From JANNSX01 sp046348995 (lineage in GTDB: Bacteria > Pseudomonadota > Alphaproteobacteria > Rhizobiales > Hyphomicrobiaceae): a DNA stretch of 64,000 nucleotides. The notes under the pieces are model-generated. The model was not told the DNA's origin. It searched no databases and saw nothing but the letters and a program-made list of their open reading frames with translations. Shown in pieces: positions 24,692 through 34,891 of this stretch. Numbering within the stretch: position 1 is the first letter of the stretch; each line of letters begins with the position of its first letter. The DNA lies in the NCBI GenBank assembly GCA_046348995.1, contig JAXMDB010000009.1, positions 62,001-126,000 on the forward strand, read 5' to 3'. The translations under genes were made by a program, and so were the position numbers.

Positions 24692-25992
24692 GTCACTTCC
24701 TCGTCCTCGTCCTCGTCGATCTCGAAGAACGGCGCCGGTTTGCCGATCGTCGAGAAGCCCGGCGCGAAGACGCTCATCCGGCGTGTGATGCCGCGCAGCT
24801 TGTGTTTGCCGAGATCCCTCCATTCGTGCTCGACGGCGTCCGCGAAGGCTTTCGTCACCAGCACCGGCTCGCCGAGGGATTTCGTCAGGCCGTCGAGCCG
24901 CACCACCTCGTTGACGGCCGAGCCGAACACCGAGAAGGAGAGCCGTGATGGGATGCCGACGTTGCCGTAGGTGACCTCGCCCAGATGCAGGCCGACGCCG
25001 AACTCGAGAGGCGATTTCGACGCCATGCCGCGGATCGCATTCGTCTCGTGGATGCGCGAGCCGGCGAGCGAGGCCGCCATCAGCGCCTTGTCGCAGACGA
25101 TGCGCGGCGTCTGGCCTTTGTCGTCGACGGGGAAGATGGCGAGGATGGCGTCGCCGATGAAGCTCAGGATCTGACCGCCGCATTGGGTGACGGCGCCCCC
25201 CGTCGCATCGAAGAACGTGTTGAGCGTCTCGATGAACTCCTCGCGCGTCATCGTGTCGGCCATGACGGTCGAGCGGCGCAGATCCGCATACCAGATCGCA
25301 GCCTTGATGGTCTCGGCATCGCCGCGCTTGATGCGGCCCTTGAGCACGCGCTTGCCCGCATGCTTACCCAGATAGGTCTTCACCAGGTTGCGCATCAGCT
25401 GGTTCTTGATCGCCATCTTCGTGGCGACGGCGAGCGTGCGCTGCACCTGGAGGAGCACCTCGATGTCCTCGTCGGAAAAGCCCGCGCCGTGATCGGTGGC
25501 CCAGGACCCCAGCATGCCGTTGCCGCGTCCGGGCTCGAACTCGACGGTGAAGGCCAGGTAATCGGTGACGCCCTCCTGGCGCAGATCGTCGAGGATCGGG
25601 AACGTGTAGTGGTGCTGGTCGGCGTCCAGATGGATGCGCAGCGTCGCGAGGCCGCGCTGGATCATGTGATAGTGCGGACTCTTGGCAAAGCCGGGATTGA
25701 TCCCCTTGGGCACGTGCGGGTAGTCGGCGATCGACGAGCCCTCGCCCCGCATCCAGGTGATGCCGATCGCCGAGTGGAGTGGATGCAACACGGAGAAGGC
25801 GAAATAGCCGCGGATGAGCGGTAGACCCGCCGCCTGTAGGCGCTCGCAACACCCGTAGACGATGGGGGCGAGATCGGCATCGTCGAGGGCCTGCTCGAGC
25901 AGCCAATCGTGCAGCTCCCGCAGCATCGCCGGCGCCACGTTGTGGCGGCGCGGCGGCGGCACGACGCTCGCCCGGTCAACCTTCTCTTGCAT
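24688..25992 (-). CDS. Class III adenylate/guanylate cyclase with N-terminal sensory region
   Basis: A 434-residue protein. Residues 1-200 form a GAF-like sensory region. Residues 235-410 form a class III cyclase domain: YADLRRST with the first metal Asp, GGQILSFIGDAILAIF with the second, and later FGVGLHLGEVTYGNVG. It should make cAMP or cGMP in response to an unknown ligand. The C-terminus is strongly acidic. The start at 25992 is used because upstream codons overlap the promoter region of the carboxylase. It is divergent from pccA, 134 bases apart. Confidence 0.88.
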   Translation of the reverse strand: MQEKVDRASVVPPPRRHNVAPAMLRELHDWLLEQALDDADLAPIVYGCCERLQAAGLPLIRGYFAFSVLHPLHSAIGITWMRGEGSSIADYPHVPKGINPGFAKSPHYHMIQRGLATLRIHLDADQHHYTFPILDDLRQEGVTDYLAFTVEFEPGRGNGMLGSWATDHGAGFSDEDIEVLLQVQRTLAVATKMAIKNQLMRNLVKTYLGKHAGKRVLKGRIKRGDAETIKAAIWYADLRRSTVMADTMTREEFIETLNTFFDATGGAVTQCGGQILSFIGDAILAIFPVDDKGQTPRIVCDKALMAASLAGSRIHETNAIRGMASKSPLEFGVGLHLGEVTYGNVGIPSRLSFSVFGSAVNEVVRLDGLTKSLGEPVLVTKAFADAVEHEWRDLGKHKLRGITRRMSVFAPGFSTIGKPAPFFEIDEDEDEEVT

Positions 25993-26126
25993 CTCGTGTC
26001 CTGTACGCCCCTGGTCTAAGATAGGGTCATATCGTGATTTGCCAAGTTTACGCGAGCGGGGCGCCGGTCTAGAAAGGCCCCCCGATGGAGAGCCCGGGGG
26101 TTCAGGGCTCGGGGAGATTCCCAAGC

Positions 26127-28145
<2,019 letters not shown>

Positions 28146-28194
28146 TCGGAGCGGCGGGCGGCAGGCCGACCGTGATACGGCATGGCGCCCGCTT

Positions 28195-28226
28195 CCTCTC
28201 CCCGTAGCGAAGCGTACGGGGAGAGG
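28195..28226. repeat. Palindromic repeat after pccA
   Basis: Perfect 12-base arms, CCTCTCCCCGTA and TACGGGGAGAGG, around eight bases. The same core occurs at 52268-52299 and, as CCTCTCCCCATG, at 28360. It can act as a hairpin in the pccA transcript. Confidence 0.75.
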
Positions 28227-28359
28227 ATCGAGGTGAGGGGCGGAGGCACGCGCAGAAGCGACCCAAGTCACTTCCGCCGTTGCGCGCGAGGCGCGCGAAA
28301 ACTCTTGTCCCGCACGTCCACGCGGCCGGCATATCGTCTGGGGCTGCCCCTCACCCTGC

Positions 28360-28396
28360 CCTCTCCCCATGTGCACATCGTGCCCATGGGGAGAGG
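28360..28396. repeat. Palindromic repeat between pccA and rluB
   Basis: Perfect 12-base arms, CCTCTCCCCATG and CATGGGGAGAGG, around 13 bases. With the copy at 28195 it fills most of the 300-base gap between the converging genes pccA and rluB. A short GGGCGACCTGCCGGTCG piece follows at about 28426, which belongs to the family at 29769. Confidence 0.75.
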
Positions 28397-28446
28397 CAGT
28401 TTATCGCTGGCGCCATACCGCGTGACGGGCGACCTGCCGGTCGTCC

Positions 28447-29256
28447 CTACGATTTGCGCCCGCCTCCGGGCGATCTCAATCCCAAGCTCTCGGCCAATTC
28501 CTTCGGCAGCTGGTCGGCGATGATCTTGCGGCCGACCTCCTCGACCTCGCCCTCGGGCAGGTTGCCGAGTTGGAACGGGCCGTAGGAAATCCGGATCAGC
28601 CGGTTGACGTCGAGGCCTAAGTGATTGAGCACGCGCCTCACCTCCCGGTTCTTGCCCTCGCGGATGCCGATGGTGAGCCAGCAGTTGGCGCCCTTGACGC
28701 TGTCGAGCGTCGCCTCCATCCCGCCATAGCGAACGCCTTCGACCTCGATCCCCTTGGCGAGCCGGTTGAGGTCGTCCTGCGTGATGCGGCCCTTCGCCCG
28801 CACCCGGTAGCGGCGAAGCCATCCGGTGGCGGGAAGCTCGAGATGGCGCGCGAGAGCGCCCGAGGTCGTCAGCAGGATCAAGCCCTCGGTGTTGAAGTCG
28901 AGGCGCCCGACCGACACGACGCGCGGCAGATGAGAGGGCAAGCCCTCGAACAGCGTCGGACGGCCCTCCGGATCCTTGTGCGTGGTGACCCGTCCGCGCG
29001 GCTTGTGGTGCTTCCACATCCGCACCTCGGAGGCCCCCGTGATCGGATTGCCGTCGACGACGACCGCATCGCCGGGGGAAACGACGACGGCCGGCGTCGT
29101 CAGCGTCTTGCCGTTGACGCTGACCCTCCCGGCCTCGATCCAGCGCTCGGCCTCGCGGCGCGAGCACAGGCCCGCCGCCGCCATGACCTTGGCGATCCGC
29201 GCCGGCGCGTCGGGCGACGCCGTGTCCTTCGCTTGACCTGATGCCCGTCTCGCCAT
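28447..29256 (-). CDS. rluB: 23S rRNA pseudouridine synthase, RluB/RsuA family
   Basis: A 269-residue protein. An S4 RNA-binding domain covers residues 20-65 (AGLCSRREAERWIEAGRVSV) and is followed by the RsuA-type catalytic domain with GRLDFNTEGLILLT, in which Asp is the nucleophile. The later motif is REGKNREVRRVLNHLGL. It should modify U2605 of 23S rRNA (E. coli numbering). The start at 29256 (MARRASG) precedes the S4 domain with a short basic tail. It is divergent from tadA, a common pairing in this order. Confidence 0.92.
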   Translation of the reverse strand: MARRASGQAKDTASPDAPARIAKVMAAAGLCSRREAERWIEAGRVSVNGKTLTTPAVVVSPGDAVVVDGNPITGASEVRMWKHHKPRGRVTTHKDPEGRPTLFEGLPSHLPRVVSVGRLDFNTEGLILLTTSGALARHLELPATGWLRRYRVRAKGRITQDDLNRLAKGIEVEGVRYGGMEATLDSVKGANCWLTIGIREGKNREVRRVLNHLGLDVNRLIRISYGPFQLGNLPEGEVEEVGRKIIADQLPKELAESLGLRSPGGGRKS

Positions 29257-29308
29257 CTGAATGCGTCCGTTTCTCGTGCCGATGTTTCGCAACCTAGACC
29301 GGAAAACC

Positions 29309-29764
29309 ATGCCGCGTGCAACGCCCGATCCCATGGACCTCGCCCTCGAGGAGGCCGCAGCCGCTGCGGCCCGGGGAGAGGTGCCGGTGGGCGCCGTGGT
29401 TACCAGCGCCGGCGGAGCGGTGCTCGCCCGCGCCGGCAACCGGACGCGCGAGCTCTCCGATCCGACGGCGCATGCCGAGATGCTCGCGATCCGGGAGGCG
29501 TGCCGCGTGCTCAAGGCCGAGCGGCTGACGGACTGCGATCTCTGGGTGACGCTCGAGCCCTGCGGCATGTGCGCGGCGGCGATCTCGTTCGCCCGTGTCC
29601 GCCGCCTGTACTACGCGGCCGAGGACCCTAAAGGGGGTGGCGTCGCGCACGGTCCGCGCTTTTTTGCCCAGCCGACCTGCCACCACCGTCCCGAGGTCGT
29701 CGACGGCTTGCGGGAAAGCGAGGCCGCCGGACTGCTCAAAGCGTTCTTCGCCGAGCGGCGATAG
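29309..29764 (+). CDS. tadA: tRNA-specific adenosine deaminase
   Basis: A 151-residue zinc deaminase. His 55 and Glu 57 in HAEM, together with Cys 85 and Cys 88 in TLEPCGMC, form the active site. It converts A34 of tRNA-Arg(ACG) to inosine and is usually essential. The start at 29309 (MPRATPDPMDL) has weak ribosome-binding sequence GGAAAACC. It is divergent from rluB with 52 bases between, so the two promoters must be compact. Confidence 0.95.
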   Translation: MPRATPDPMDLALEEAAAAAARGEVPVGAVVTSAGGAVLARAGNRTRELSDPTAHAEMLAIREACRVLKAERLTDCDLWVTLEPCGMCAAAISFARVRRLYYAAEDPKGGGVAHGPRFFAQPTCHHRPEVVDGLRESEAAGLLKAFFAERR

Positions 29765-29768
29765 AGCC

Positions 29769-29845
29769 GTAGGGGCGACCGTCCGGTCGCCCGCCTCCCA
29801 ACCAGTTACGGCTTTCGAAGAGGGCGACCTGCCGGTCGCCCCTAC
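29769..29845. repeat. GTAGGGGCGACC palindromic repeat
   Basis: Outer arms GTAGGGGCGACC and GGTCGCCCCTAC enclose about 50 bases, with a nested GACCGTCCGGTC hairpin on the left. It lies between the converging tadA and patatin genes. Related hairpins occur at 52156-52226 and 52350-52425. Confidence 0.75.
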
Positions 29846-29866
29846 GGGCACTCGCCTAGACTGGGC

Positions 29867-30736
29867 CTAGGCCACCTTCTCCAGATGCGCCGCGAGCCTG
29901 CGCTTCGTCTCCTCCTTCGTCGGCTCGGCGGCGGCGAGGATGTCCTTGATCTTGAAGAAGTCGAGCACCGCGAACCGCGCCACATCCGGCCGGATGAGAA
30001 TATCGGGCGCGGCGTGGAAGAGCTTCTGCTCGACGATCGAGTGCAGCGTGATCTGCGCGGCACCGACCCAGGTCTCGATCGAGGAGGGGACCTTGCCGGT
30101 CGGCCGCCGGCCCTTGCCGCCGGTCAGGTCGACGGCGAGCGTCACGTCGACCTGGGGCGCGATGATGTCGAAGGGCGTGGGGTTGATGAAGCCGCCGTCG
30201 ATCAGGATGCGCCCCTCGAGTGCGACGGGTTTGAGCAGCGCGGGCAGCGCCGCGCTGGCGGCAATCGCGGGAATGAGAGACCCGCGGTCGTAGATGACCT
30301 GCTCTTGCGCGTAGAAGTCGGTCGCGACGGCGATGAAGGGCAGCCGCAGCTCCTCGATCGTTCGCGGCAGGCTCTCGGGCATGAGGATGTCGAGCAGCGT
30401 CTCGCCGTTGACGATCGCCGGAGTGAGCGGATTCCAGAGCGCCATGAGATTGCCGGGCGAGCTTGCGGTGAGACGCCGCATGAACTCGGTGCGTTTGGCG
30501 AACAGCTCCAAGGCGAATTGGCGCATCTCGCCGCCACTCATGCCGGAGGCGTAGATCGCGCCGCAGATCGCGCCGATCGAGGTGCCGGCAATGAGGGTCG
30601 GCGTGACGCCCAGCTCGTCGAGCGCCTCGAGCACCGGGATATGGCCGAAACCGCGTGCGGCTCCGCCGCCGAGTGCCAAGCCCACGCGCGGGGTACCGTG
30701 CCGGTGCGAAGGCGTGGGGGAGGTGCGTTTCGACAT
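29867..30736 (-). CDS. Patatin-like phospholipase family protein (RssA-like)
   Basis: A 289-residue serine hydrolase. The oxyanion loop is GGGAARGF (about residue 24), the nucleophile Ser is in GTSIGA (about 50), and the dyad Asp is in DGGFINPTP (about 182). It should cleave acyl esters of membrane lipids. There is no signal peptide, so it works from the cytoplasm. It starts three bases after the stop of the dehalogenase gene and is in its operon. Confidence 0.88.
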   Translation of the reverse strand: MSKRTSPTPSHRHGTPRVGLALGGGAARGFGHIPVLEALDELGVTPTLIAGTSIGAICGAIYASGMSGGEMRQFALELFAKRTEFMRRLTASSPGNLMALWNPLTPAIVNGETLLDILMPESLPRTIEELRLPFIAVATDFYAQEQVIYDRGSLIPAIAASAALPALLKPVALEGRILIDGGFINPTPFDIIAPQVDVTLAVDLTGGKGRRPTGKVPSSIETWVGAAQITLHSIVEQKLFHAAPDILIRPDVARFAVLDFFKIKDILAAAEPTKEETKRRLAAHLEKVA

Positions 30737-30739
30737 CGC

Positions 30740-31633
30740 TCAACTCGCGAAGAAGGACTGCAGATGCGCCAAGGTTTCTTCGGGCGCTTCCTCGGCAAGA
30801 AAGTGGCCGCACGGGACAACCGAGCCGGTGATGCCCGGTGCGAGCTGGCGCCAGAGGTCGAGAGGGTTGCTCGCACCCTTGCCGGCGTAGTCGCTACCCC
30901 ACAGCGTCAAGCACGGACTGTCGATCGTGCGCCGGGCGGCGAGATCGGCCTCGTCGAGCTCACGGTCGATCGTGGCGCCGGCGCGGTAGTCCTCGCAGAC
31001 GGCGCGGACGCGGGCTGGATCGCAGAGCAGCGCGCGGTAGGCGGCGAGGGCTGCCGGATCGAAATGGCGGAGCGTCTTGTCGCGCGTCCAGCTCGCGAGC
31101 GTCCAGTCGACATACATCTCCGGTGCCCCGGCGATGAGCGTCTCGGGCATCGGATGCGGCTGGGCGAGGAACGGCCAGTGGTAGGTCTTGATGGCCGATT
31201 GCCAGGTCATTTCGCTCCACACCATGGCGGTGGGGATGATGTCCAGGAACGCGGCGCGCGTGATCGCGTACGGATAGTCGAGGGCCGCGCGATAGGCGAC
31301 CCGGGCGCCGCGGTCGTGTCCGCAAATGGCGAAGCGCTCATGGCCCAGCGCGCGCATGAGGCCCACGGCATCGTTTGCCATCGTGCGCTTGGCATAGGCG
31401 AGGTGGCGGGCATCGGCGGCAGGAATCGAGTTTTGACCGTAGCCGCGCAAGTCGGCAACCACGACAGTCATGCGCGCGGCGAGGCGCGGGGCGATCTTGT
31501 GCCAGCACTGATGTGTCTGCGGGTAGCCGTGGAGAAGCAGGAGGGGCGGGCCGGAGCCACCGATGCGCGCGAACACGTCTACCCCATCGAGGGCGATGCG
31601 GCGGGTGGCGAAGCCGGGAAAAAGCTCGGTCAT
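30740..31633 (-). CDS. Probable fluoroacetate (haloacetate) dehalogenase
   Basis: A 297-residue alpha/beta hydrolase. Every residue known to matter in the structurally studied Rhodopseudomonas palustris FAcD has a counterpart: nucleophile Asp 107 and Arg 108/Arg 111 (GHDRGAR), acid Asp 131 (LDIIP), the halide pocket His 152, Trp 153 and Tyr 199 (TYHWPF, AAYRALL), and His 277 (CGHFLAEEAP). The shared EDYRAGA stretch supports this rather than an epoxide hydrolase. It should hydrolyse fluoroacetate or chloroacetate to glycolate and halide. It leads the operon with the patatin gene. Confidence 0.85.
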   Translation of the reverse strand: MTELFPGFATRRIALDGVDVFARIGGSGPPLLLLHGYPQTHQCWHKIAPRLAARMTVVVADLRGYGQNSIPAADARHLAYAKRTMANDAVGLMRALGHERFAICGHDRGARVAYRAALDYPYAITRAAFLDIIPTAMVWSEMTWQSAIKTYHWPFLAQPHPMPETLIAGAPEMYVDWTLASWTRDKTLRHFDPAALAAYRALLCDPARVRAVCEDYRAGATIDRELDEADLAARRTIDSPCLTLWGSDYAGKGASNPLDLWRQLAPGITGSVVPCGHFLAEEAPEETLAHLQSFFAS

Positions 31634-31728
31634 GCCCCCAGTCTAGAGGGCAGATGCGGCGCCGTCATGACCCCGTGCGAGTAAAGACGGGCGAAGGCCA
31701 CCCGCGCGTGCGGGTGGCCAGGCGGGTC

Positions 31729-31950
31729 TTACTGCTTGCACTCGGCCGCAGCCTTCATGGCAGCGTCGGCCTCTTCCTGCGTGGCATACGCCGCCGTGCC
31801 GATCATCATCATGGTCGTCCCGTCCGGCTTCGTCTCGGTGACCGAGCACTTCTTGTCCGAAGCGCTCTGCGCCACGTAGTACTCGGCCGAAAATGCCGGG
31901 CCGCTCAGGATCACCAGTGCGACCGATGCCAACATAAGCTTGCTAACCAT
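31729..31950 (-). CDS. Small secreted protein under a stress promoter
   Basis: A 73-residue protein. The signal peptide (MVSKLMLASVALVILSGPAF, cut after FSA) is followed by about 51 mature residues with two cysteines, in DKKCSV and at the end in AECKQ, which could pair. It resembles small periplasmic proteins of unknown role common in Hyphomicrobiales. A good EcfG promoter lies about 60 bases upstream, so it should be induced in general stress. No neighbour is co-transcribed. Confidence 0.78.
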   Translation of the reverse strand: MVSKLMLASVALVILSGPAFSAEYYVAQSASDKKCSVTETKPDGTTMMMIGTAAYATQEEADAAMKAAAECKQ

Positions 31951-32007
31951 AGCCCGTTCTCCACTCGCCGTTCGACATTGCACAGCTCGGACGAGCTGTC
32001 CGGCCGT

Positions 32008-32033
32008 AACGCACATGACCAAGGTCGCGTTCC
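32008..32033 (-). promoter_or_regulatory. EcfG-type general stress promoter
   Basis: On the minus strand GGAAC (32033-32029) is followed after 17 bases by CGTT (32011-32008), the EcfG/SigT consensus. The -10 element ends 57 bases before the start of the small secreted protein gene at 31950. Confidence 0.72.
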
Positions 32034-32084
32034 CCTATGCTATGAGGTCGAACGGGGCGGGTGGTGGTCGAAGGGAATAGGCTG

Positions 32085-32957
32085 ATGGCAAGCCGGCTGC
32101 AATTGCGGGTGCTGCGCACCATCCTCGATGCGATCGAGACGCTGGCTCGCGAGATGTGGCCGCTGTTCCGAATTTACGTCGTGCCGTGGCTCGGCTGGAC
32201 GCTGGCGCTCCTCGCAATCAACCGGGTCTGGCTTCTCTACGGCGGCATTGCGCTATCGCCCGATCTCGTGATGGCCATGCTCTTTGCGCCGTTCGGGGCC
32301 GCGATCGCGGTCACGGCCTTGCGTTGGATGATGCAACCTCGCGACGAGTTCCGCTGGTGGCGGCTTGATCAGACTTGGCTGTGGACGACGGCGCTCTTTG
32401 CGCTCATCGGCGTCGTCAATTTCGGCATCACCCAGGCGTCGTATAGTTTTGCGATGGCCAATGCCGACACCGTCATCGCGGGCACGCAGGCGGACAGCAC
32501 GCCTGGGCAGCGGCTGGCGTGGATCGTTGTCGGGCTCCTGCCGGGCTGGATCGCGACGCTGCTCGCCTTTTTGGTGCTGATGCCGCAGGTGGCCGTGATC
32601 GTTGAAACTGGCTCCCCATCGCTCAAGCGTGAATGGGAGCTGATGCGGCTCGCGCCGTGGTCGATCCTCGGGGTCGCCGTGCTCATCGGCATCTGCCGTC
32701 TCGGTCTGAGCTTCGGCTATGCGAGCGTGGTGTACCGGCTCTACACGTCGGACGGGCCGTTTGCCGGTGACGTCTACGGCTGGACGTACGATGTGATCGC
32801 AGGGCTATGGCACGCGCTCATCGCCCTCCCGGCGCAATTCCTCACCGACGCCCTGGCGCTCGTTGCATTGGCGCGGGTGTACAAGGCACTTGCGGGGTAT
32901 GCGGATCGAAGGGGATCGGCTACGATGCCGCGTGCGAAATTGGAGAACTCACGATAG
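32085..32957 (+). CDS. Multi-pass membrane protein of unknown function
   Basis: A 290-residue inner-membrane protein with about six transmembrane helices (near residues 33-52, 58-80, 100-120, 138-165, 190-212 and 235-260) and a basic, polar C-terminus. I recognise no motif; the layout resembles DUF-type glycerophosphoryl-diester-phosphodiesterase membrane domains and other stress-membrane proteins. GAAGGGAATAGGCTG precedes the start. It lies 23 bases before the DUF1444-type gene and is probably in the same operon. Confidence 0.7.
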   Translation: MASRLQLRVLRTILDAIETLAREMWPLFRIYVVPWLGWTLALLAINRVWLLYGGIALSPDLVMAMLFAPFGAAIAVTALRWMMQPRDEFRWWRLDQTWLWTTALFALIGVVNFGITQASYSFAMANADTVIAGTQADSTPGQRLAWIVVGLLPGWIATLLAFLVLMPQVAVIVETGSPSLKREWELMRLAPWSILGVAVLIGICRLGLSFGYASVVYRLYTSDGPFAGDVYGWTYDVIAGLWHALIALPAQFLTDALALVALARVYKALAGYADRRGSATMPRAKLENSR

Positions 32958-32980
32958 GGCACCCGGCAGGAGGAGTCATC

Positions 32981-33853
32981 GTGCTCTCGGCGCGGTTCGT
33001 TGCAGCGATCTTCGCAGTGCTCGTCGTTGCCGCCAGCGCGTTCGCTCAGGCCAGCGAAGCACTCTCGATCGAGGAATTCACGACGCGCGTTGCGAAGCGA
33101 CTGGTCTTCAAACGCCCGGACGTGCTGGTCAAGGTCGAGCCACCGTCGACGATCTCTGTGACGGTGCCCGATGGTCTGGAGTACCGGATCTTTACCGACA
33201 ACACCTATCAGCTCTATGTCGACGAAGACCGCGATGTGGCTCAGTCCATCGACACTTTGGTATCGTTCGCTATCGAGAACTTCACGCGGAGCGAGACCAT
33301 CGACACGTCTCGCGTCTACCCGGTCATCAAGACCTGGAGCTGGCTCCACGAGATGATCGAGGGGCTTGAGGTACCGTCCGGCGAGCCCTGGAAGTGGGGT
33401 GTCTACTCGCAGGGGCTGTTCGACGAGCTTGCGCTCGCCTTCGTCGAAGACTCCGCAGCCGGGCTCAAATATTTGACGACGAATGATGTCGTTGAGTCGT
33501 TTGGTACACCGGCGGAGGCGAAGCGGATCGCCTTCGCAAATTTGCGACGGCTACTGCCTGAGCTTTCGATCGAAAGCGAGCAGAACATACTGAGAGTCCG
33601 AGTGGACGAAACGTATGACACCAGCATCCTGCTTCTGGATGAGGTGTGGTTGGACGAACGTCTCAGGGTCGCCGGAGACATCGTTCTCGCTCTCCCGGCG
33701 CGAGGAGAGTTGCTGGTCGGGGGATCAAGGGACTCAAAAGCGATAGCAGCGTTGCGAAGAGCTGCTGAAACGATTGGCCGGGAGCATCCCTATCGCCTCT
33801 CCACGCACTTGTTCGTTCGGCGAGACGGCCGCTGGGCGCTCTTCGAGGAGTGA
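32981..33853 (+). CDS. Secreted DUF1444 (YtpQ-like) family protein
   Basis: A 290-residue protein with a signal peptide (residues 1-25, ending SAFAQA), then a mixed alpha/beta body. Several stretches agree with DUF1444/YtpQ: a start FTTRVAKRL, a central RVYPVIKT and YLTTNDVVESFGT. The start is GTG at 32981 behind a strong AGGAGG. The function of the family is unknown. In Bacillus the relative is cytoplasmic; the signal peptide here implies periplasmic location. It converges with the PhyH gene. Confidence 0.72.
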   Translation: MLSARFVAAIFAVLVVAASAFAQASEALSIEEFTTRVAKRLVFKRPDVLVKVEPPSTISVTVPDGLEYRIFTDNTYQLYVDEDRDVAQSIDTLVSFAIENFTRSETIDTSRVYPVIKTWSWLHEMIEGLEVPSGEPWKWGVYSQGLFDELALAFVEDSAAGLKYLTTNDVVESFGTPAEAKRIAFANLRRLLPELSIESEQNILRVRVDETYDTSILLLDEVWLDERLRVAGDIVLALPARGELLVGGSRDSKAIAALRRAAETIGREHPYRLSTHLFVRRDGRWALFEE

Positions 33854-33865
33854 GCCGCCAGCTGT

Positions 33866-34795
33866 CTACCTCAGCTCCCCCAGCACCTCGCTGCCCGGCG
33901 ACGTCACCGGCTCGTCCGAATTGCCCGTATGGCCGTAGCCGTTCCAGACGGCAAATCCCAGCCGGCGCAGCATCTCGGGCGGTGTTCGCGCCATGACCTC
34001 GGGTCTGAGCCCCCGCGTATAGTTCTCGAGCTGGCGGAACTGCGGGCCGTTGCCGACGGTGGTGATGCCGTAGCGAGGCTTGTTGGTCTTGTTGGCGAAG
34101 GCGCCGTGCCATAGCCGCGCATCGAACGCAAAGGCGGTGCCGGCGGGGCCGCAGGCCGCGACCGAGGGCACCTTGTGCGGCACCGACGGGTCAGGCTGGC
34201 GGCCGGAGAGATGGCTCCTCGGCACGACGCGCGTCGCCCCCATCTCCTCGGTGAAGTCCGACACCATCCACATGACGTTGGCGCAGGCGATCGGCGCGAT
34301 CGGCGACTTGGACGGCGTCGGATCGAGTGAGCCGTTTTTCAGTCGGCGTCGCTCGGAGGGGCGCTCCGGGGTGACGCCCGGCACTTGCGGCGCGGGCATC
34401 CACCACTGGTCGGTGTGCAGCGGCATGACGCCGGCACCCGGATGCTGGATCTGCGCATCGGCACAGGAGATCACATACTCGGGCCCGATCAGATGCTCGA
34501 TCAGCGGCATCGCGATCGGATGCTTGATGAGCTCGAAGAAGATATCGCCCTTGTTGAGCAGCATGCCGACCCACTGATTCACGGGGTCCATGTTGGCCGG
34601 GTTCTTGTTGTTGTGCATCGTGCGCTCGGCGGCGGCCTGCGCGAACAGGCGCTTCTGCACCGCTTCGAGCGTCTTGCCCTCGAGCGCCCGCTCGATCACG
34701 CAATAGCCGTAGGTCTCGAGGTCGGACTTGAGGCGTGTCATGTCCCGCGTCGGCTTCGGCAGCTCCTCGGCGCGCCAGGGCGTGAGATCGTTCAT
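33866..34795 (-). CDS. Phytanoyl-CoA dioxygenase (PhyH) family protein
   Basis: A 309-residue iron(II)/2-oxoglutarate oxygenase. The facial triad is the His and Asp in PLHTDQWW (about residue 125) and the His in ARLWHGAF (about 235). The beta-helix core in between fits PhyH. The substrate is unknown; many bacterial members hydroxylate small amines, amino acids or phosphonates. It is last in the racemase/ABC operon, 96 bases after the ATPase gene, so its substrate is probably the compound imported by that transporter. Confidence 0.86.
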   Translation of the reverse strand: MNDLTPWRAEELPKPTRDMTRLKSDLETYGYCVIERALEGKTLEAVQKRLFAQAAAERTMHNNKNPANMDPVNQWVGMLLNKGDIFFELIKHPIAMPLIEHLIGPEYVISCADAQIQHPGAGVMPLHTDQWWMPAPQVPGVTPERPSERRRLKNGSLDPTPSKSPIAPIACANVMWMVSDFTEEMGATRVVPRSHLSGRQPDPSVPHKVPSVAACGPAGTAFAFDARLWHGAFANKTNKPRYGITTVGNGPQFRQLENYTRGLRPEVMARTPPEMLRRLGFAVWNGYGHTGNSDEPVTSPGSEVLGELR

Positions 34796-34891
34796 CGGAT
34801 GGCCTCCTCGACGAGAGCATGGGATGCCTCGACTAGACGGCGAGATTGCCCGTCGCGCAATCGCCGGCACGGCAAGGCAGCTGTGCGATGC

